Source of the DNA: Streptacidiphilus albus JL83
Lineage (GTDB): Bacteria; Actinomycetota; Actinomycetes; Streptomycetales; Streptomycetaceae
Assembly (NCBI RefSeq): GCF_000744705.1
Contig: NZ_JQML01000001.1
Span: 8,752,017-8,816,016 of the forward strand
Direction: 5' to 3'
DNA length: 64,000 nucleotides
Numbering within the stretch: the stretch's first letter is position 1; every line of letters begins with the position of its first letter. Made by a program: the position numbers and the translations under genes. The notes under the pieces are model-generated. The model saw nothing but the letters and a program-made list of their open reading frames with translations. It did not search any database and was not told where the DNA came from. This document shows, piece by piece, positions 59,701 to 64,000 of the stretch.

Positions 59701-62559
59701 CGGTCCGGTGGCCAGGTCGAACGGGCGGACGGCCTCGGTTTCGAGCAACCGCCGCGCCGCGCTCTCGCGCTCCGCGTCGTCGCCGACGCCGCGCAGGTCG
59801 TGCAGGCCGGCCGCCACGGGCCAGGGGCCGTCGACGATCTGCTGAGGACGGCCGTCCTCGTCGGCGACGAACCGGGTCCGCAGGATCTCGTGCCGGGCCA
59901 CCAGTGCACTCAGCGCGGTCTCCAGCACGGCGGTGTCCAGCGGGCCGCGCACGCGCAGTCCGAAGGGGATCACGTACTCGGCGCTGCCGGGCGCCAGTTG
60001 GTCGAGGAACCAGAGCCGCTGCTGGGCGAAGGAGAGCGGCAGCGGGCCGTCCGTGCGCGGGGCCGGCGTGATCGCGCCGAGCCCGGCGCCGGCGTCCGCG
60101 CCGCCGACGGCGGCGGCGAGCAGGGCCGGCGTGGGTGCGTCGAAGAGGGCGCGGACCGGCAGGTCGACGCCGAGGTCCTGGCGCAACCGGGAGGTGACCC
60201 GGGTGGCGAGCAGGGAGTGCCCGCCCAGCTCGAAGAAGTTGTCGTGGACGCCGAGCGAGTCGATGCCCAGCACCTCGCACCAGATGGCGGTGACGGCGGC
60301 TTCGGTGGCGGTGGTGGGGGCGGCGTAGCCGCTGTCGAGGTCGGGTCGGTGGTGGTCGGGGGCGGGCAGGGCCCTGCGGTCGATCTTTCCGTTGGGGGTC
60401 AGCGGGAGCCGGTCCAGCGTGGTGAAGGAGGCCGGGACCATATGGCCGGGGAGGTCCCGCAGCAGGTGTGCGCGCAGGTCGCCGATGGTGGGCGCGGTCT
60501 CGTCGGCGGGGACGAGGTAGGCGGCGAGGCGCTTGTCGCCGGGGGTGTCCTCGCGGACGGTGACCACGGCGGCGCCGACGCCTGGGTGGGTGAGCAGGGT
60601 GGCTTCGATCTCGCCCAGCTCGATCCGGTAGCCGCGCAGCTTCACCTGGTCGTCGATGCGGCCCAGGAACTCCAGCTGCCCGTCCGGACTCCAGCTGACC
60701 AGGTCGCCGGTGCGGTAGACGCGGGCACCGGGCTCGGTGGAGAACGGATGCGCGACGAACCGGGCCTCGGTCAGCTCCGGCCGGTTGAGGTAGCCCCGGG
60801 CCAGTCCGGCCCCGCCGATGAGCAGCTCGCCGGGCACCCCGACCGGGACGGCCCGGTTGTGCCGGTCGACCACGTACACGGTGCAGTTGGTGATCGGTGC
60901 GCCGATCAGCGGGAGGCTCTCGCCGGTGGTGGTCCCGGCCGAGGTGACCAGGACCGTGCATTCGGTGGGCCCGTAGTTGTTGACCACCCGGAACGGCAGT
61001 GCGCCCTCCTCGGGGAGGTGCAGCTGGTCGCCGCCGGTGAGCAGGTATTCGAGGCTGCTGTCGGCGCTCCAGGGGAGGGCGATCAGGGCTTCGAGCATCG
61101 GGGTGGGGACGAAGGTGCCGCGGATGGACTGGTCCTGGAGCCACTGCTGGAGCAGCGGCGGGCTGGTGCGGACGGTGTCGGGGGTGATGCAGCAGGTGGC
61201 TCCGGCGGCCAGCGCGGGCCAGAGCTCCCAGACGGCGGCGTCGAAGCCGACCCCGGCGAGCAGGGCCACCCGGTCCGCCGGGCGCATCCCGAAGTTCCCG
61301 ACCGTCCACTGGATGAGGTTGACCACGCCCTGGTGCTGGATCTGCACACCCTTCGGCCTGCCGGTGGAGCCGCTGGTGTAGATGACGTAGGCGAGGTCCT
61401 GCGCGGTCGCGGCCGGGGCCGGGTCGTCGGCCGGCTGATCGGCCGGGGTCGGCCAGTCGCGGTCGGTCAGCAGGCGCGGCGTCGAGCCGGGGAGCAGCTG
61501 TGCGAGCCGGGTGTCGGTGACCACCAACGGGGCGGCGCTGTCCGCCAGCATGTAGGCGAGCCGTTCGGCCGGGTAGTCGGGGTCCAGCGGGATGTATGCG
61601 GCGCCCGACTTGAGGATCCCGAGCAGCGCGCAGATCATGTCCGGGCTGCGGTCGAGGCAGACGGCGACCAGGCTGCCCCGGCCGATGCCCCGGTCGAGCA
61701 GGTGGTGGGCAAGCAGGTTGGCGCGCTCGTTGAGCGCGCGGTAGCTCAGCTCGCCGGTCCCGGTGGAGAGGGCCACCGCCTCGGGGTGCAGGGCGGCGCG
61801 CTCCTCGACCAGCTGGTGCACGGTCTTGGTGTCGGCGAAGTCACCGGCGGTGTCGTTCCACTCGACCAGGATCTGCCGCCGCTCGGACTCGGTGAGCATG
61901 TCCAGTTCGGAGAGGCGGGCGCCGGGCTCGGCCGCGGCGGCGGCCAGCAGCGTCCGCAGGTGACCGACCAGCCGCTGGGCCGCGGGCCGCTCGAACAGGC
62001 CGGGCCGGTAGCGCAGCGTCGCGTGCAGGCCCTCGGCGGTCTCGGTGACCTCCAGGGCCAGCTCCGCGTCCTCCGCTCCCTCGGCGCCGCCGGTCAGGAC
62101 GGATCCGCCGTCCGCCCGGCGCAGCGCGAACGCCGGGTGGCGGCGCAGGTCGCAGCCGTCCGGGAACGCCTCGGCCAGTTGTGCGAGCGGCAGCTGCTGC
62201 GGACCGGCCGCCGCGAGGACGTCGCGCACCTGATCCACCAGCCCGGTGAAGGCGGGGTCCCCGGCCAGGTCGGTGCGGACGATCACACCGGCGCGGACGG
62301 CGACGTCCTGCCGGCCGGTGTAGCGGGCCAGCAGCAGCTGGTACGCCGACAGCAGGGCGACGGACAGGTCCGCACCCCGGTCGGCCGCGATCCGGGTCAG
62401 TCGGCCGGCGAGGCCGGAGGGGAGGTCGAAGGCGATCGTTCCGCCTGCGAGGGGCGACCCGGACCGGCGACGGTCAGTGCGCAACTCCAGCGGCTCAAGG
62501 CCCGCCAGTGTCTGCTTCCAGTAAGCCAACCGGTGATCGGTCACCGTCTCACTCCCCAC
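56431..62559 (-). CDS. NRPS, N-terminal part (partial C, A-T, C-A-T; modules 1 and 2)
   Basis: Modules in order: a half condensation domain lacking its HHxxxDG half (starts RLAYWKQTLAGLEPLELRTD); A1 with pocket about D-A-W-F-L-G-N-V-L-K; carrier GGHSLLATRVTS; full C domain with VTVHHIVADGW; A2 with the same pocket; carrier GGHSLLATQVTS. Both codes are one residue from the Leu signature DAWFLGNVVK. True coding ends near 56992 (GIDLP), after which the frame is wrong to 56431. The start is GTG at 62559 (AGGA upstream) or GTG at 62544 (GGGGAG upstream). It is divergent from the glutamate mutase operon. Confidence 0.9.
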   Translation of the reverse strand: MGSETVTDHRLAYWKQTLAGLEPLELRTDRRRSGSPLAGGTIAFDLPSGLAGRLTRIAADRGADLSVALLSAYQLLLARYTGRQDVAVRAGVIVRTDLAGDPAFTGLVDQVRDVLAAAGPQQLPLAQLAEAFPDGCDLRRHPAFALRRADGGSVLTGGAEGAEDAELALEVTETAEGLHATLRYRPGLFERPAAQRLVGHLRTLLAAAAAEPGARLSELDMLTESERRQILVEWNDTAGDFADTKTVHQLVEERAALHPEAVALSTGTGELSYRALNERANLLAHHLLDRGIGRGSLVAVCLDRSPDMICALLGILKSGAAYIPLDPDYPAERLAYMLADSAAPLVVTDTRLAQLLPGSTPRLLTDRDWPTPADQPADDPAPAATAQDLAYVIYTSGSTGRPKGVQIQHQGVVNLIQWTVGNFGMRPADRVALLAGVGFDAAVWELWPALAAGATCCITPDTVRTSPPLLQQWLQDQSIRGTFVPTPMLEALIALPWSADSSLEYLLTGGDQLHLPEEGALPFRVVNNYGPTECTVLVTSAGTTTGESLPLIGAPITNCTVYVVDRHNRAVPVGVPGELLIGGAGLARGYLNRPELTEARFVAHPFSTEPGARVYRTGDLVSWSPDGQLEFLGRIDDQVKLRGYRIELGEIEATLLTHPGVGAAVVTVREDTPGDKRLAAYLVPADETAPTIGDLRAHLLRDLPGHMVPASFTTLDRLPLTPNGKIDRRALPAPDHHRPDLDSGYAAPTTATEAAVTAIWCEVLGIDSLGVHDNFFELGGHSLLATRVTSRLRQDLGVDLPVRALFDAPTPALLAAAVGGADAGAGLGAITPAPRTDGPLPLSFAQQRLWFLDQLAPGSAEYVIPFGLRVRGPLDTAVLETALSALVARHEILRTRFVADEDGRPQQIVDGPWPVAAGLHDLRGVGDDAERESAARRLLETEAVRPFDLATGPLLRAVLARIADEDHYLLVTVHHIVADGWSEGILARELHEHYAAALEQRGARLPALPVQYADFSVRQREWLAGDLLDRQLGYWRGVLTGLEPLELPTDRRRPPVRSSDGGVLTFTVPEELTGRLRSTATGSGASLFMTLLSVFQLLLSKYSGQEDIAVGTPIAGRNRAEIEDMIGFFVNTLVMRTDLSGDPTFTELLDRVKDTALGAYDHQDLPFERLVEELAPDRDLSRNPLFQTMFVLQNTPDAHTWSLPGLTVEPIGVEAQDAKFDLTLFLTEQRDGSLGGTLVYATDLFDGPTVERVAGHFQTLLAAVAATPQARLSELELLTAAERQQILVDWNDTATDYPETSTVHRLFEQRVAVDPDTVAVRDGGRSLTYRRLNERANQLAHQLRTQGVGPGALVAVCLDRSPELICALLGVLKAGAAYVPLDPDHPADRLGYMVEDSSAPVVITRSEHADRLPATTPRLLIDQDWAVVARQPVTDPEPWAGPEDLAYTIYTSGSTGRPKGVQIEHRSLGNLVHWTATTFAIAPGDRVALLAGVGFDAAAWELWPALAAGATCCITTDTVRLTPALLQQWLQEQGIRGTFVPTPMLEALAALPWDSTTSLDYVLTGGDQLHLPADSPLPFRVYNNYGPTEATVLVTSTEVTPGDPVPPIGRPVANSSVYLVDRHDRPVPVGIPGELLIGGAGLARGYLNQPELSRERFTERVIAGTSHRVYRTGDLALWRPDGQLEFVGRIDNQVKLRGYRIELGEIEATLLTHPAVTAAVVTVREDTPGDKRLAAYLVPTDRTAPTTTDLRTHLQHHLPDYMVPATFTTLDTLPLTPNGKIDRKALPAPDHHRPDLDTGYTAPTNPTETTITTIWTDLLGIDPIGIHDNFFQLGGHSLLATQVTSRLRKTLGIDLPSAPSSPTPPPPNSPPPSTPPTHPNHHPTPLTPPTPTPHPPQLRPTTPLVPRPAEARRRRVPDPLRAPRQGPARHRRAGDRAQRAGGPARDPADPVRRRRQRPARAAHRPARATGPRPARSAGHRGRRRPRGRGPAARRGRGPPTVRPGGRTVAARGRGPTRRRGPVPDADGPSHRRRRLVRGHPGA
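56871..56995 (-). other. Two apparent single-base losses that split the NRPS
   Basis: At about 56991/56992 one C (plus strand) is missing compared with the parallel carrier-domain sequence near 53833, changing the frame after IDLP. In the G-rich linker, probably the G6 run at 56873-56878, a second base is missing before LSFAQQRLW. Adding both restores one continuous NRPS of about 2,940 residues. Confidence 0.75.
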
Positions 62560-62700
62560 ATCGTCGGTCCTGCGTCGGTCATACGGCGACGCTAGGCGGC
62601 CCTCGCGGACGGCCCCAGTGGTCGGAAGTGCCAAGCCGGCCGGTGGTCACAACTACCCAGTTCCGGGCGGCGGTTGCGCTGGACACCATGAGATCCGTCG

Positions 62701-62724
62701 CTGGTGGACACCCTGGTGGACACC
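62701..62724 (+). repeat. 12-bp perfect tandem repeat upstream of the glutamate mutase operon
   Basis: CTGGTGGACACC occurs twice in tandem, with CTGGACACC at 62679-62687. It lies 32 nt before the GTG at 62756 in the NRPS/glutamate mutase divergent region and may bind a cluster regulator. Confidence 0.6.
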
Positions 62725-62755
62725 GGAGCCTGTCAACGAGAGAGGTAGGTCGGCT

Positions 62756-63241
62756 GTGCCGCGTCAGCAGCCCCCGAGCATCGAGCGCCCACCCCGCGTC
62801 GTGCTCAGTACGATCCCGTCCGATTCGCACACCTGGAACCTGCTGTTCCTGCAGCTGCTGCTGGAGGAGCACGGCTGCGACGTCGCCAATCTCGGCGCCT
62901 GTGTCCCGGTGGAGACCCTGGTCCGCGAGTCGGTGCAGTACCTGCCCGACCTGATCGTGGTGAGCACCGTCAACGGGCACGGTCTCCACGAGGGCCTGGA
63001 CATCGCCTGGGCCGTCCGCGGCAGCAAGGAGCTGCGGCACGTCCCGCTGGTCATCGGCGGCAAGATCGACACGTCCGGATCGCAGACAGCGGCGGACTTC
63101 GGACCGTTGCTGGACGCGGGATTCGACGCGGTGCTGGTCGGCGGGACCGCGGTGCCGGACCTGCTCTCGCTGCTCGACCGGCTCCCCCCGGCGGAACCGG
63201 CTGCGGCCCCGCAGAGAGCCTACGCCGATGCCAACGTCTGA
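62756..63241 (+). CDS. glmS: Glutamate mutase small, B12-binding subunit
   Basis: This 161-residue protein has a cobalamin-binding fold: VVLSTIPSDSHTWNLLFLQL holds the DxHxxG-type motif as DSHTWN (Asn instead of Gly), followed by HGCDVANLGACVPVETLV and later LVIGGKIDTSGSQ and AVLVGG. With the large subunit it converts L-glutamate to (2S,3S)-3-methylaspartate. GTG at 62756 follows AGAGGTAGGT. The next gene starts inside its last codons (14-nt overlap). A copy in an NRPS cluster usually supplies a methylaspartate residue or a beta-amino acid precursor. Confidence 0.88.
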   Translation: MPRQQPPSIERPPRVVLSTIPSDSHTWNLLFLQLLLEEHGCDVANLGACVPVETLVRESVQYLPDLIVVSTVNGHGLHEGLDIAWAVRGSKELRHVPLVIGGKIDTSGSQTAADFGPLLDAGFDAVLVGGTAVPDLLSLLDRLPPAEPAAAPQRAYADANV

Positions 63242-64000
63242 GCCCGCGGCCCCCGGTGGCGCCTTCCACGACTTCCTGGAGGCGGCCCGCCGCCGCGGCG
63301 ACCTGGTCGTCCAGCCGCGGATGGGATTCAGCGACACCGCCCGGATGCGGGCGGGGCTGATCGCCACCAGGAACGCGGATGCCGTCACCGTCGGCACCCT
63401 GACGCTGGACAGCTTCACCCGGGTCGGGGACTTCGCCGCCGCCGACCGTGCGCTGCGCCAGGGCCGGCCCCTCAACGGCTACCCGATCGTCAGTCACTCC
63501 ACGTCCACGACGAGGACCATGGTCGAGGGGGTGTCCGGGCCCGGGTTCCCGATTCAGGTCCGGCACGGGTCGCCGCTGCCGGGCCGGATCTTCGACGCCC
63601 TGATCGACGCCGGGATCGACGCCACGGAAGGCGGACCGATCTCCTACTGCCTGCCCTACAGCCGCACCCCGGTGCAGAAGTCGGTGGAGGCGTGGAAGGA
63701 GGCCTGCGGCAAGCTCGCCTCGCTGCGGGACCGGGGCGTGGAGCCGCACCTGGAGAGCTTCGGCGGCTGCATGCTCGGGCAGCTGTGCCCGCCCTCGCTG
63801 CTGATCGCCATCACGGTGCTGGAGGGCCTGTTCTTCCGCCAGCACGGGATCCGCAGCCTCTCGCTGAGCTACGCCCAGCAGACCAGTGCCGAGCAGGACG
63901 AGGAGGCTGTGCTCGCGCTGCACGAGATCGCGGCCGACCTGCTGCCGAACGCCTCCTGGCACGTGGTGGTCTACGCCTACATGGGCCTGTACCCGAGCAC
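63228..64000 (+). CDS. glmE: Glutamate mutase large subunit, cut by the window end
   Basis: The 257 codons seen start MPTSEPAAPGGAFHDFLEAA and include VQPRMGF, NGYPIVSHSTSTTR, TEGGPISYCLPYSRTPVQKS, HLESFGGCMLGQLCPP and SLSYAQQTSAEQDEEAV. These are all typical of methylaspartate mutase subunit E. The gene is incomplete: the frame is still open at 64000 and the family is usually 420-480 residues long. ATG at 63228 overlaps the small-subunit stop, so both are translated together. Confidence 0.92.
   Translation, partial: MPTSEPAAPGGAFHDFLEAARRRGDLVVQPRMGFSDTARMRAGLIATRNADAVTVGTLTLDSFTRVGDFAAADRALRQGRPLNGYPIVSHSTSTTRTMVEGVSGPGFPIQVRHGSPLPGRIFDALIDAGIDATEGGPISYCLPYSRTPVQKSVEAWKEACGKLASLRDRGVEPHLESFGGCMLGQLCPPSLLIAITVLEGLFFRQHGIRSLSLSYAQQTSAEQDEEAVLALHEIAADLLPNASWHVVVYAYMGLYPS

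Noticed and set aside
59581-62595. 1004-codon plus-strand frame opposite the NRPS
   Set aside because: Shadow of the NRPS codons, with no recognisable domain.

Overview
The window is very GC-rich, with dense coding, GTG starts, twin-arginine and LysM/Rpf-type secreted proteins, SARP and LAL regulators, and NRPS genes. This points to a filamentous actinomycete of the Streptomyces/Kitasatospora/Streptacidiphilus kind. All assignments come from reading the sequence and its translations; nothing was searched against a database.

Layout. (1) About 0.07-11.9 kb is a carbohydrate-use locus: a PIG-L deacetylase, a GH35 beta-galactosidase, a 2-hydroxyacid dehydrogenase, two ABC permeases with a lipoprotein binding protein, a DeoR/LacI-like hybrid regulator, and a Tat-exported family-8 polysaccharide lyase. 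A 19-nt motif occurs before both the transport operon and the lyase and is a likely operator. (2) About 11.9-24 kb holds housekeeping and cell-wall genes. These include an Rpf-LysM-CHAP protein, a LysM transglycosylase under a recognisable c-di-AMP (ydaO) riboswitch, a ribbon-helix-helix/DUF4097 pair, an Lrp-like regulator divergent from a carboxylesterase, a serine hydrolase and a methyltransferase. (3) About 24.3-30 kb is accessory: a 5'-truncated polymorphic toxin with an RNase A-like (CdiA-CT) end and a candidate immunity gene, a peptidoglycan-binding/NlpC-P60 protein, and two I36-type inhibitor paralogues with matching hairpin leaders.

(4) About 30-46.4 kb is a regulatory and conflict-type region. 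It has a large AfsR/SARP regulator, decayed gene fragments, a STAS protein and an FtsX permease. It also has two NTPase operons, one a P-loop/TPR protein and one a membrane NACHT protein. Each NTPase is translationally coupled (4-nt overlap) to a small upstream partner. All four proteins carry a short NxGIxSTGD-like tag. This is the best candidate here for an under-described system. An IS fragment lies at the 3' end of the NACHT gene.

(5) About 46.6 kb to the right edge looks like the flank of a nonribosomal peptide cluster: an MFS exporter, a LAL regulator, a leucyl/phenylalanyl-tRNA transferase homologue, a small secreted peptide, a LuxR-type regulator and a trimodular NRPS. The NRPS has an incomplete first condensation domain, two Leu-like adenylation codes and no thioesterase. 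A divergent glutamate mutase operon should supply 3-methylaspartate. The NRPS, and one TPR gene at 14 kb, are broken by apparent single-base losses in C/G-rich runs, so assembly error must be excluded before calling them pseudogenes.
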